NCBI GenBank assembly: GCA_017393285.1
Contig: JAFORL010000094.1
Location: 1 to 32,131 of the forward strand
Direction: 5' to 3'
DNA: 32,131 nucleotides
DNA from: Lachnospiraceae bacterium
GTDB taxonomy: Bacteria; Bacillota; Clostridia; Lachnospirales; Lachnospiraceae
Each line of letters begins with the position of its first letter. The stretch's first letter is position 1. This document shows positions 1 through 8,093 of this stretch, in pieces. Made by a program: the position numbers and the translations under genes. The notes beneath the pieces are model-generated. The model saw nothing but the letters and a program-made list of their open reading frames with translations, was not told the origin of the DNA and made no database searches.

Positions 1-2
1 CG

Positions 3-49
3 TTTTTATGTAATAGGAAATTGCATCGCAATTTCCTATTACATAAAAA
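3..49. repeat. Dispersed perfect palindrome, copy 1
   Basis: The arms 3-27 and 28-49 form a perfect 22 bp stem (3-24 with 28-49) closed by the 3-base loop ATC at 25-27. The core arm reads GTAATAGGAAATTGC. Near-identical copies lie at 12103-12159 and, degenerate, at 16511-16551. It sits directly behind the pfkA terminator. The palindrome would fold in RNA from either strand, so the sequence does not say which strand matters. It resembles a REP- or MITE-like non-coding repeat; no transposase is present. Confidence 0.8.
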
Positions 50-85
50 AATCAGGCAATGCTAAAAATACGAACATTGCCTGAT
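45..85 (-). terminator. Rho-independent terminator of pfkA
   Basis: On the minus strand an 11 bp perfect stem (75-85 with 51-61, arm ATCAGGCAATG) with a 13-base loop is followed at once by a run of T (opposite A45-A50). It lies about 95 bases after the pfkA stop and ends the dnaE-pfkA transcript. Its T run overlaps the last bases of palindrome copy 1. Confidence 0.85.
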
Positions 86-180
86 GTTATCTTCTATCAC
101 ACTTTTTTGCGATTCGCTTAGAGGAAGGAGTCTTCTCCTTCTGTGTTAAAAGCGTATTTATGATACACTTTGTACCTTTC

Positions 181-1158
181 TTACTGTCTTGATAATCTCT
201 TAGAAGTCTCGTACATATATTCATCGATACCCTTATGCATACCTAAAGCTTCTTGAATATCAAAGTCAACTACTTCACCGTTTCTATATCCTACCACGCG
301 ATTTGTTGCGCCTTCAGCCAATAAATCAACTGCTTTTGCTCCCATAACAGATGCATACACACGGTCTCTTGCTGTTGGGCTTCCACCTCTTTGGATATGT
401 CCAATGATTGTTGCTCTTGTCTCAATACCCGTTGCTGCTTCAATTCTCTTAGCCATACCATAAGAATCGCCAACACCTTCAGCATTGATAATAATATGAT
501 GTTTCTTTCCCAATTTCTTCTTTTGTAAAATGTTATCGATAATCTTTTGTTCGTCTTTGTCGTACTTTTCTACCATTAAGATATCTTCCGCACCATTTGC
601 AACACCACACCACAATGCGATGTAACCTGCTTCACGCCCCATAACTTCGATAATACTACATCTTTCATGTGAAGTTGATGTATCACGTACCTTATCAATA
701 GCCTCCATCGCTGTATTTACAGCTGTATCAAATCCAATTGTGTACTCTGTACAAGCAATATCCAAATCAATAGTTCCTGGTAATCCAACAGTATTAATTC
801 CCAAAGCAGCTAACTTACTAGCTCCCATAAAAGAACCGTCTCCTCCGATTACAACCAAACCATCAATACCATGTTTTCTTAAAATTTCAGCACCTCTTTT
901 TTGTACTTCTGCTTCCTTGAATTCTAAGCAACGGGCTGTATAAAGAATGGTACCACCTCTTTGTAAAATATCAGCTACGCTTCTTGTATCCATATCTACG
1001 ATATCCTCGTCTAATAATCCGGCATATCCACGTTTGATACCTTTTACCTTCATGCCTGCTGCCAATGCTGTTCTTACAACTGCACGAATTGCTGCATTCA
1101 TTCCAGGTGCATCTCCACCACTTGTTAAAACTCCAATTGTTTGTACTTTGTTTGCCAT
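181..1158 (-). CDS. pfkA: ATP-dependent 6-phosphofructokinase
   Basis: Phosphorylates fructose 6-phosphate to fructose 1,6-bisphosphate, the committed step of glycolysis, in the cytoplasm. I start it at the ATG at 1158 (MANKVQTIG), which has GGAGG eight bases upstream. A TTG five codons earlier would sit inside that ribosome site. The product is 325 residues, the usual size of bacterial group-I PFKs. Visible motifs are GGDAPGMN (14-21), GGDGS (105-109, the Gly typical of ATP rather than PPi enzymes), GTIDLD (128-133) holding the catalytic Asp, the STSHER segment and the effector/substrate segment GHIQRGG. The family norm at 128-133 is GTIDND, so Leu replaces Asn here. The gene follows dnaE by 61 bases in the same direction and ends at a strong terminator. 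Confidence 0.96.
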   Translation of the reverse strand: MANKVQTIGVLTSGGDAPGMNAAIRAVVRTALAAGMKVKGIKRGYAGLLDEDIVDMDTRSVADILQRGGTILYTARCLEFKEAEVQKRGAEILRKHGIDGLVVIGGDGSFMGASKLAALGINTVGLPGTIDLDIACTEYTIGFDTAVNTAMEAIDKVRDTSTSHERCSIIEVMGREAGYIALWCGVANGAEDILMVEKYDKDEQKIIDNILQKKKLGKKHHIIINAEGVGDSYGMAKRIEAATGIETRATIIGHIQRGGSPTARDRVYASVMGAKAVDLLAEGATNRVVGYRNGEVVDFDIQEALGMHKGIDEYMYETSKRLSRQ

Positions 1159-1219
1159 GTCTTTGACCTCCAATTTATATCATACTCATTTGTCCATTAC
1201 AACTATTGTAATCTCTATT

Positions 1220-4200
1220 TTACAACTTTTCAACTGTTTTTTCAACAACCTTCACATTTTCTTCCCCATATTTCGTTGCCAATTTTTGTATAATGTTTGG
1301 ATCTGTTGAAATTTTCACCCTGTTTCCGTATGATTTTTTCGCTTTTTCCTGCATACAATAAATAATCACTTCGCCGGATCCCGAGTTTTCTTTTGCAAAA
1401 TGCAACACTTCTTCCTGCACCGCTTGATAAGCCAAAATGCTATCAAATCGCAGCCATACCTGTTTTTCCAATTGAGAAAAAGGAATCAATTTTTCCAGAA
1501 AAATCTTTCCGGCTTTTTCCTCCTCTACAGCTGCCCGGCCTATTACAAATACTTTGCTCTCCTCTTGGAGTAAGGGACGATATTTTTGAAAAGCTTTCGG
1601 GAAAACCACCACCTCAATGGTTCCAAATTTATCCTCCAACTGAAAGAAAGCCATCATATCATTTCGTTTTGTAGTTTTGATACTCAGGTTTGTCAGCATT
1701 CCACCTACAACCACATTGGTTTCTGCTGCAATCAATGGCAATTGACTTTCTTCCTGCAACATAAAATCCAAAGAAGTATGGGTATTATTTTTTTCTAAGG
1801 TTTCTGAATATGCATCCAAAGGATGTCCACTAACGTATATTCCCAATACCTCTTTCTCCATTGCCAATCGTTCTTCTTTTTCATAATCATCGACATTCGG
1901 GTATGGAATCTCAAACTGTTTCTTATCTTCCTCCCCCAAAAAGTCCATAAGGGATAACTGGCCTGCCATGTTATCTTTTTTCTCTCGATTTACCTCATCC
2001 AGCACTGCGGTATACACATACATTTTCTGTCGACGGTTCCCTTTCATGCTGTCAAGGGCACCAGCCTTAATGAAACTTTCTAAGGTACGTTTGTTGACCT
2101 CTTTTCCAGAAAGTCGTTTTGCAAAATCTTTTAAATCTCGATAGAAACCATTTTTTTTCCGCTCTAAAACAATTTCATCGATCACAGCTTTTCCCAAACC
2201 TTTAATAGCAGATAAGCCATATCGAATTTTTGCACCTTCCTCCGAATAAGAAACAGAAAAATTGCCTTCTCCCTCATTTACGTCAGGTGGTAAAATTTCT
2301 ATCCCCATGCCTCTACATTCTACAATATATTGGGAAACTTTGGTTGCATTGCCCAATACAGAAGTTAATAATGCTGCCATAAATTCAACGGGATAATAGC
2401 ATTTCAAGAAAGCTGTCTGATAGGAAACCACCGCATAACAGGCTGCATGAGATTTGTTAAAGGCATACTTTGCAAAATCCGTCATTTCATCATATATTTT
2501 ATTTGCTACCGCTTCGGAAATGCCATTTGCCACACAACCGGCTACGCCTTCCTCTGCATTACCATACACAAAATTCTGACGCTCTTTTGCCATCACATCC
2601 GCTTTTTTCTTTGCCATGGCTCTTCGAACCAAATCGCTTCGGCCAAAACTATAGCCTGCCAAATCTCTAACAATCTGCATTACCTGTTCCTGATACACAA
2701 TACAACCGTAGGTAGGCTCTAAGATTGGCTCCAATTCTTTACAGTCATAAGTAACACTATCTTTGTTATTTTTACCTGCAATATATTTGGGAATAAAATC
2801 CATAGGTCCCGGACGATATAGAGAAATGCCGGCGATTACATCTTCTAGATTTTCTGGTTTTAATTCCTTCATAAAGCCTTTCATCCCCGGACTTTCCAGC
2901 TGGAATACCCCCTCTGTTTTTCCAGAAGAAATCAAACGGAATACTTCCGCATCGTCCATATTTATTTTTTCGATATCCAGTGGAATACCATGGAGACTTT
3001 GGGCTTTTTCGTAGGCTGGTGTGCCTGCCTGTAAAAGTGCAAATCTTTTATTAATCAACTCTACGGCATCATGAATCACAGTCAGGGTACGCAAACCTAA
3101 AAAGTCCATTTTTAACAAACCCAATTCTTCCAGTGTAGTCATGGTATACTGGGTGGTTACCTTATCATCTGCCGCCTTTGATAAGGGCACATATTCTTCC
3201 ACTGCTTTTTTACTGATTACCACACCGGCTGCGTGCATAGAAGTGTGTCTTGGCAAACCTTCTAATTTCATGGATATATCAATCAAAAATTTTGCCTGCA
3301 TATCATTTTCATATAACTGCTCCAGTTCCTTATTGACCTGCAAGGCTTTTTTAATCGTCATACCCAAATCGGTAGGAATCATTTTTGCGATATTGTCCAC
3401 ATAACTGTAGGGCAAATCCAAAGCTCTACCCACATCTCGAATTACCATTTTGGCAGCCATGGTTCCAAAGGTAACAATTTGTACGACTTTTTCTTTTCCG
3501 TATTTTTCCACTACATAGTCTATCACTTTTTGACGTTTTTCATAACAAAAGTCAATATCGATATCCGGCATTGTCAATCGTTCCGGATTCAAAAATCGTT
3601 CAAAGAGCAAATGATATTTAATCGGGTCTATATTGGTAATTCCCAAAGCATAGGATACGATACTACCGGCTGCAGAACCACGTCCCGGTCCTACCGGAAT
3701 GTCGTGATCCTTTGCATACTTAATAAAATCCCCAACAATCAAAAAATAATCCACAAATCCCATATTATGAATCGTATCCAGCTCATATTGCATACGGTCC
3801 TGTAATTCTTGCGTTGGATTTGGATAGCGTTTTTCTAACCCTTCATAGCAAATTTTTTGCAAATAGTCCCATGCCGAATAACCATCGGGTACATCAAATT
3901 GTGGTAATTTATAGTTTCCAAATTCGATTTCCACATTACATCTTTCTGCAATGGCGTAAGTGTTGGCAATTGCCTCTGGGGCATAAGGAAACAATGCAGC
4001 CATCTCCTCCGGACTTTTCAAATAATACTGACCGCCTTCGTAACGCATACGATTCTCATCCGAAACCTTTTTACCCGTTTGGATGCACAATAAAATATCA
4101 TGAGCTTGCTGATCTTCTGCCTCTATATAATGAATATCATTGGTAGCAACCAAATCGATTCCGGTCTCTTGGTGCATACGCATCAATCCCTGATTTACGG

Positions 4201-4750
4201 TTGCCTGCTCTGCAATACCATGATCCTGCAATTCCAAAAAGAAATTTCCCTTTCCAAAAATCTCCTGCAATCGTAGTGCTTCTTTTTTTGCCTCCTCGTA
4301 AAAGCCCATACACAAATTTTGTGCCACTACCCCTGCCAGACAGGCACTCAATGCAATAATACCCTCATGATATTGTTCCAAGACTTCGTAATCTACCCTT
4401 GGCTTATAATAAAAGCCTTCCAAAAAGCCTTTGGATACGATTTTCATTAAGTTTTCGTAGCCTGTATTATTCTCAGCCAACAAAACCAAATGATAATAAC
4501 GATTGGCACCAGAAGGCTCTTTATCGGTTCTATTTCCGGGTGCTACATATACTTCACAACCGATGATAGGTTTAATTCCCACCTGCCTTGCCTCTTTATA
4601 AAATTGGATTGCTCCATACATGACGCCATGATCTGTAATGGCAATGCTATCCATGCCCAATTCTTTTGTCTTAGCTACCAATTCTTTTATTTTACTGGAA
4701 CCATCTAATAAACTATACTCTGTATGCACATGTAAATGGGTAAATTTCAT
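1220..4750 (-). CDS. dnaE: DNA polymerase III subunit alpha (DnaE)
   Basis: Replicative-type C-family DNA polymerase of 1176 residues. The PHP domain opens the protein (HVHTEYSLLDG, 8-18). The palm carries PDIDIDF around 395-401 with the catalytic Asp pair, and LKMDFLGLRTL further on carries the third acidic residue. Fingers and helix-hairpin-helix regions follow, then an OB-fold segment near the C terminus. There is no 3'-5' exonuclease insertion, so this is the DnaE type and not PolC. In Firmicutes that also have PolC, DnaE extends primers on the lagging strand; whether PolC exists here cannot be seen. The ATG at 4750 has AGGAGG seven bases upstream. It lies between the HPr-like gene (with a terminator in the gap) and pfkA; I see no clear promoter in the short gap, so readthrough may matter. 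Confidence 0.96.
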   Translation of the reverse strand: MKFTHLHVHTEYSLLDGSSKIKELVAKTKELGMDSIAITDHGVMYGAIQFYKEARQVGIKPIIGCEVYVAPGNRTDKEPSGANRYYHLVLLAENNTGYENLMKIVSKGFLEGFYYKPRVDYEVLEQYHEGIIALSACLAGVVAQNLCMGFYEEAKKEALRLQEIFGKGNFFLELQDHGIAEQATVNQGLMRMHQETGIDLVATNDIHYIEAEDQQAHDILLCIQTGKKVSDENRMRYEGGQYYLKSPEEMAALFPYAPEAIANTYAIAERCNVEIEFGNYKLPQFDVPDGYSAWDYLQKICYEGLEKRYPNPTQELQDRMQYELDTIHNMGFVDYFLIVGDFIKYAKDHDIPVGPGRGSAAGSIVSYALGITNIDPIKYHLLFERFLNPERLTMPDIDIDFCYEKRQKVIDYVVEKYGKEKVVQIVTFGTMAAKMVIRDVGRALDLPYSYVDNIAKMIPTDLGMTIKKALQVNKELEQLYENDMQAKFLIDISMKLEGLPRHTSMHAAGVVISKKAVEEYVPLSKAADDKVTTQYTMTTLEELGLLKMDFLGLRTLTVIHDAVELINKRFALLQAGTPAYEKAQSLHGIPLDIEKINMDDAEVFRLISSGKTEGVFQLESPGMKGFMKELKPENLEDVIAGISLYRPGPMDFIPKYIAGKNNKDSVTYDCKELEPILEPTYGCIVYQEQVMQIVRDLAGYSFGRSDLVRRAMAKKKADVMAKERQNFVYGNAEEGVAGCVANGISEAVANKIYDEMTDFAKYAFNKSHAACYAVVSYQTAFLKCYYPVEFMAALLTSVLGNATKVSQYIVECRGMGIEILPPDVNEGEGNFSVSYSEEGAKIRYGLSAIKGLGKAVIDEIVLERKKNGFYRDLKDFAKRLSGKEVNKRTLESFIKAGALDSMKGNRRQKMYVYTAVLDEVNREKKDNMAGQLSLMDFLGEEDKKQFEIPYPNVDDYEKEERLAMEKEVLGIYVSGHPLDAYSETLEKNNTHTSLDFMLQEESQLPLIAAETNVVVGGMLTNLSIKTTKRNDMMAFFQLEDKFGTIEVVVFPKAFQKYRPLLQEESKVFVIGRAAVEEEKAGKIFLEKLIPFSQLEKQVWLRFDSILAYQAVQEEVLHFAKENSGSGEVIIYCMQEKAKKSYGNRVKISTDPNIIQKLATKYGEENVKVVEKTVEKL

Positions 4751-4790
4751 TGTATCCTCCTATCTAACTGCACTTGAAATTTGTTTTATG

Positions 4791-4826
4791 AAAAGGCGAA
4801 AACAGGCACCTTCGGCACCTGTTTTC
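4791..4826 (-). terminator. Terminator of the whiA / HPr-like transcript
   Basis: In minus-strand RNA 4814-4826 pairs with 4798-4810 over 13 positions with a GAA loop. Two of the pairs are G-U, which become A-C mismatches in plus-strand RNA. TTTT follows (opposite 4791-4794). It lies 48 bases after the HPr-like stop and just before dnaE, so it probably gives partial termination. Confidence 0.75.
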
Positions 4827-4873
4827 TAATCTCACGATATAGAATTGATCTACAGATAACGCTTTCCATGTGA

Positions 4874-5128
4874 CTATTTATCCGTAAGATACTTTTCAAT
4901 CTGGTCTAACGCTTCTTGTTCATCTTCACCATCTGCAACAACAGTCACTTCTTCCCCTGCTGCAATTCCTAAACTCATCATTCCCATGATACTCTTTGCA
5001 TTTACTTTTTTGTCTTCACACTCAACATAAATACTACTTTCATAACGACTAGCCACCTGTACTAACATAGCAACTGGTCTTGCTTCCAAACCTGTAGGAA
5101 TTTTAATCGTAATTTTTTTGCTTACCAT
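4874..5128 (-). CDS. crh: HPr-like protein lacking His15 (Crh type)
   Basis: An 84-residue HPr-fold protein. In PTS HPr, His15 accepts phosphate from enzyme I inside GLHARPA. Here the motif is GLEARPV (13-19), so residue 15 is Glu and phosphotransfer to sugars is not expected. Ser46 is kept in NAKSIMG (43-49), the site that HPr kinase/phosphorylase modifies. This is the pattern of Bacillus Crh (Gln15, Ser46), a CcpA co-effector and metabolic regulator. The ATG at 5128 lies inside the end of whiA (26 bp overlap) and has AAGGAGG ten bases upstream. Synteny rapZ-whiA-crh matches Bacillus, and hprK is five genes upstream in the same cluster. I infer a regulatory role; a divergent HPr with another function is the alternative. 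A terminator follows. Confidence 0.85.
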   Translation of the reverse strand: MVSKKITIKIPTGLEARPVAMLVQVASRYESSIYVECEDKKVNAKSIMGMMSLGIAAGEEVTVVADGEDEQEALDQIEKYLTDK

Positions 5129-6080
5129 TTTCTAGCTCCTCCTTTTGTTCTCTCAGACGGTCCGCAATCTCACTTAGCTTTCGCAAACGATGATTTACAC
5201 CCGACTTTCCTAAGGGCTGGCTCAACATCTCCCCCAACTCCTTTAAGGATGCATCCGGATGCTCCATACGAAGTAGTGCAACTTCTTCTAACCCTGGTGA
5301 CAAATCACTAAAGCCCATTTGTTCCTTGATATACACAATATCATCAATCTGCTTGGTCGCTGCTGTCACAGTTTTATTGATATTTGCAGTTTCGCAATTT
5401 ACCTTGCGATTAATGGAATTGCGCATTTCTTTCAAGATTCGGATATTTTCCAAATCCATCAAGGCTTTATGCGCTTCCATAATGTTTAGAATATCGACAA
5501 TTTGTGAGCCATCCTTAACATAAACCACATAATATTTTTTCCTTATAACAATCTTTGCATCAATTCCAAAACTCCGAATTACCTCTTGTATTTGCAATGC
5601 ACGCGATTCTGTAGACATGATAATCTCAAAGTGATAGGTTTTTTCCGGGTCACTCATGGATCCATTGGTCAAAAAAACACCTCTGATAAAGGCACGCTTA
5701 CAACAAGTATTTTGTAACAGGCACCTGTCAACAACACCTTGTGGTTCCACAAAGCTATAATCCTCCCGCATAACTTTTATTGCCTTTAAAATCTGATCCG
5801 TTAGCTTCTGTTCTTTCAAAAGCAAAGCATAACTATTTTTGTTTCCCTGTCCATTTCGATTCAGAATTGCTACTTCCCCATGGAAAGTTTCTTTTATTAA
5901 CATAAAATATTTTCTTGCTACTGTCAAGTTATCTGTATAGATTTTTAATTGTGTTTCTTTTTGCCCTACTTCAATTTTCCCACACAAGTTCACAATTGCA
6001 GCAATTTCAGCGATTTGACAATGTCTAGCCTGGGGAATGTGTTTTGACAATTCCTCCTTGACATTTTTTGAAAATGACAT
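5103..6080 (-). CDS. whiA: DNA-binding protein WhiA
   Basis: A 325-residue member of the WhiA family. The N-terminal two-thirds match the degenerate LAGLIDADG homing-endonuclease-like fold (start MSFSKNVKEELSKH, then the FIRGVFLTNGSMSDPEK segment around 131-148). The C-terminal part is a helix-turn-helix (KELGEMLSQPLGKSGVNHR near 281-299). In Streptomyces WhiA controls sporulation; in Bacillus it affects division and chromosome segregation. The ATG at 6080 follows the rapZ stop by two bases, and its ribosome site (AAAGGG) is in the end of rapZ, so the two are likely translationally coupled. Its last 26 bases overlap the HPr-like gene. Confidence 0.93.
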   Translation of the reverse strand: MSFSKNVKEELSKHIPQARHCQIAEIAAIVNLCGKIEVGQKETQLKIYTDNLTVARKYFMLIKETFHGEVAILNRNGQGNKNSYALLLKEQKLTDQILKAIKVMREDYSFVEPQGVVDRCLLQNTCCKRAFIRGVFLTNGSMSDPEKTYHFEIIMSTESRALQIQEVIRSFGIDAKIVIRKKYYVVYVKDGSQIVDILNIMEAHKALMDLENIRILKEMRNSINRKVNCETANINKTVTAATKQIDDIVYIKEQMGFSDLSPGLEEVALLRMEHPDASLKELGEMLSQPLGKSGVNHRLRKLSEIADRLREQKEELENGKQKNYD

Positions 6081-6082
6081 AA

Positions 6083-6940
6083 TTACCCTTTCTCCACATC
6101 TCTATGTTCTACTTTTACTCCAAAATTATTGTCTGCCAATTGCTTGGTAAGGGCATTTGCCAGGGTAACGGATCTGTGTTTTCCTCCTGTACAACCCACT
6201 GCTACCACCAATTGATTCTTTCCCTCAACAATATAATTGGGTATTAAAAACTGCAACATATCTGTTAATTTTTCTAAAAAAATCTGTGCCTCTTTGCTTG
6301 CCATCACATAGGCATATACCTCTTGATCGTTTCCACTTTTGGGTCGTAATTGCGGTATATAATAGGGATTCGGCAAAAAACGTACATCAAAAACCAAATC
6401 AGCATCTACAGGTATCCCATATTTAAACCCGAAGGATAAAATGGTAAGATAAAAATTATTAAATTCACGATTATTGACAAAAATTCGATCAATTTCCGTT
6501 TTCAATTCTCTCACTAACAAATGGGTCGTATCAATGATATAATCTGCTCTCTCTTTCAAGAAACTCGTCCTGCGTCTCTCTTCTTCAATGGCTTCTTCCA
6601 CACGTCCACTTCCAGCTAAGGGATGGGTGTGTCTCGTCTCTTTATATCGTTTAATCAATACATCTGTCGCACATTCTAAAAACAAAATTTCATACTCAAA
6701 TTTATTGGTATCCAATTCTTTTAAAATTACAGGTAATTCCGGTAAATCTTCTCCACTTCTTACATCTACCCCCAATGCAACCTTTTGTATATTTTTTGCT
6801 TCCTTCATCATCAATTGTGCCATCTTCGGTATCAACGCAATTGGTAAATTGTCCACACAAAAATATTGGGCATCCTCCAACATCTTTAATACAGAATTCT
6901 TTCCTGCACCCGATATACCTGTAATGATAACAAAACGCAT
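6083..6940 (-). CDS. rapZ: RapZ/YvcJ-family nucleotide-binding protein
   Basis: A 285-residue P-loop protein of the RapZ family. In E. coli RapZ controls GlmS (hexosamine synthesis) through small RNA decay; in Bacillus the homologue YvcJ binds and hydrolyses nucleotides. I start it at the ATG at 6940 (MRFVIITG), preceded by AAAGGGGTGAT; an open extension 21 codons upstream lacks family similarity. The P-loop is GISGAGKNS (8-16): position 15, normally Ser or Thr that binds magnesium, is Asn. The FCVDNLP segment (about 28-34) and the C-terminal GCTGGKHRSVT segment (about 248-258) that typify the family are intact. The gene is two bases upstream of whiA. The yvcK/glmR gene often found between them is absent. 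Confidence 0.9.
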   Translation of the reverse strand: MRFVIITGISGAGKNSVLKMLEDAQYFCVDNLPIALIPKMAQLMMKEAKNIQKVALGVDVRSGEDLPELPVILKELDTNKFEYEILFLECATDVLIKRYKETRHTHPLAGSGRVEEAIEEERRRTSFLKERADYIIDTTHLLVRELKTEIDRIFVNNREFNNFYLTILSFGFKYGIPVDADLVFDVRFLPNPYYIPQLRPKSGNDQEVYAYVMASKEAQIFLEKLTDMLQFLIPNYIVEGKNQLVVAVGCTGGKHRSVTLANALTKQLADNNFGVKVEHRDVEKG

Positions 6941-7088
6941 GTAATCACCCCTTTCTCTAACAGCATTCTTCGTAACGTTTTTCGCCTTTGACTCCAGTTT
7001 CACCTTGGAGTTGAACGATTAAAAAAATCACCTTTAGCCTGCAAGCAGTCACAGTCTCTTTGATTTATATTTCTGCTCAGCTGAACTG

Positions 7089-8006
7089 TTACAAAAATTT
7101 AACTTCTGGTTCTAATTTTACTTGAAATTCTTCCCAAACTTTTTGAGATACTGCTTCCAATAAAGCATGTGCATCTTTTGCCGTACCTTCTCCGACATTT
7201 ACAACAAAGCCACTATGTTTTTCTGACACCATCATATCTCCAATTCGAAAGCCCTTCAAACCGGCATCTTGGATTAATTTTCCGGCAAAATGTCCTTCCG
7301 GACGTTTGAAGGTACTACCGGCGCTTGGATATTCCAATGGTTGTTTATCCCGTCTTTGTTGGTTGTATTGACGCATTTCATTTAAAATTTCTTCTTTCTT
7401 TCCTGCCTGTAACAAAAATCTGGCAGACACCACAATCGCTCCATTGGTCTGCAATGCGCTGGTGCGATAGCCCAATGCCAACTCTGCTTTTGTCAATACG
7501 GAAATCTTACCATCCGGCCATACTACCGTCACATCTACGATACAGTCTTTTATTTCTCCGCCATATGCACCTGCATTCATAACCACGGCGCCACCTACTG
7601 TACCCGGTATACCTCCGGCAAATGCCATGCCTGCCAAATCCAAATCTGCCAGTTCTTTTGCAAATTTTGACAATAACAAACCTGCCCCCACTTCTACCAA
7701 ACTGGTTTCTGCTGTCTGCTCCAAAACCGAAAAATGTGACATTTGCTCTCCTATTTGTAGGATCAATCCTGCATAGCCTTCATCACTGGCTAAAATATTA
7801 CTACCATTTCCCAAGGCATACATAGGCATTTTTTCTTTATTACACAAAGCAACAATCGCTGCCACTTCTTCCGGTGTTGCAGGCATAACAAAATACTTAG
7901 CAGGTCCGCCAATTCGAAAAGTCGTATGCGCTTTTAATGGTTCCTGATATCGAATTTGTCCTTCTGCCAATATTTGTTGGAGCTGCATTTCAAATTTTTG
8001 ATCCAT
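7089..8006 (-). CDS. murB: UDP-N-acetylenolpyruvoylglucosamine reductase
   Basis: FAD enzyme that reduces UDP-GlcNAc-enolpyruvate to UDP-MurNAc with NADPH, the second committed step of peptidoglycan synthesis. The 305 residues show the FAD-binding segments GNGSNILASD and GIPGTVGGAVVMNAGAYGG, the YRTS segment, the catalytic Ser in YPSAGSTFKRP, and the C-terminal Glu in LEPEVKFL. The length and the lack of the extra loop fit type II MurB of Gram-positives. The ATG at 8006 has AAAGGA eight bases upstream. It lies between the ROK kinase gene (87 bases upstream, with a hairpin in the gap) and rapZ (148 bases downstream). The grouping links sugar nucleotide use to the RapZ regulator. Confidence 0.95.
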   Translation of the reverse strand: MDQKFEMQLQQILAEGQIRYQEPLKAHTTFRIGGPAKYFVMPATPEEVAAIVALCNKEKMPMYALGNGSNILASDEGYAGLILQIGEQMSHFSVLEQTAETSLVEVGAGLLLSKFAKELADLDLAGMAFAGGIPGTVGGAVVMNAGAYGGEIKDCIVDVTVVWPDGKISVLTKAELALGYRTSALQTNGAIVVSARFLLQAGKKEEILNEMRQYNQQRRDKQPLEYPSAGSTFKRPEGHFAGKLIQDAGLKGFRIGDMMVSEKHSGFVVNVGEGTAKDAHALLEAVSQKVWEEFQVKLEPEVKFL

Positions 8007-8043
8007 CTTTCCTATCCTTTCACGACTAAACCCTTACAAAGCA

Positions 8044-8076
8044 AGTAACAGTTCAGTCAATGACTAAACTGTTACT
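8044..8076 (-). promoter_or_regulatory. Hairpin between glucokinase gene and murB
   Basis: Arms 8044-8058 and 8062-8076 pair over 15 positions with a 3-base loop. The single non-Watson-Crick position (8054/8066) is G-U in minus-strand RNA and C-A in plus-strand RNA, so the structure suits the operon transcript. No T run follows, so it is more likely a processing or stability element than a terminator. Confidence 0.5.
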
Positions 8077-8093
8077 CCCTCTTACATTTTATT

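Noticed and set aside
6941..7003. N-terminal extension of RapZ (21 codons)
   Set aside because: No ribosome site at its start and the family begins at MRFVIITG, which has a good site.
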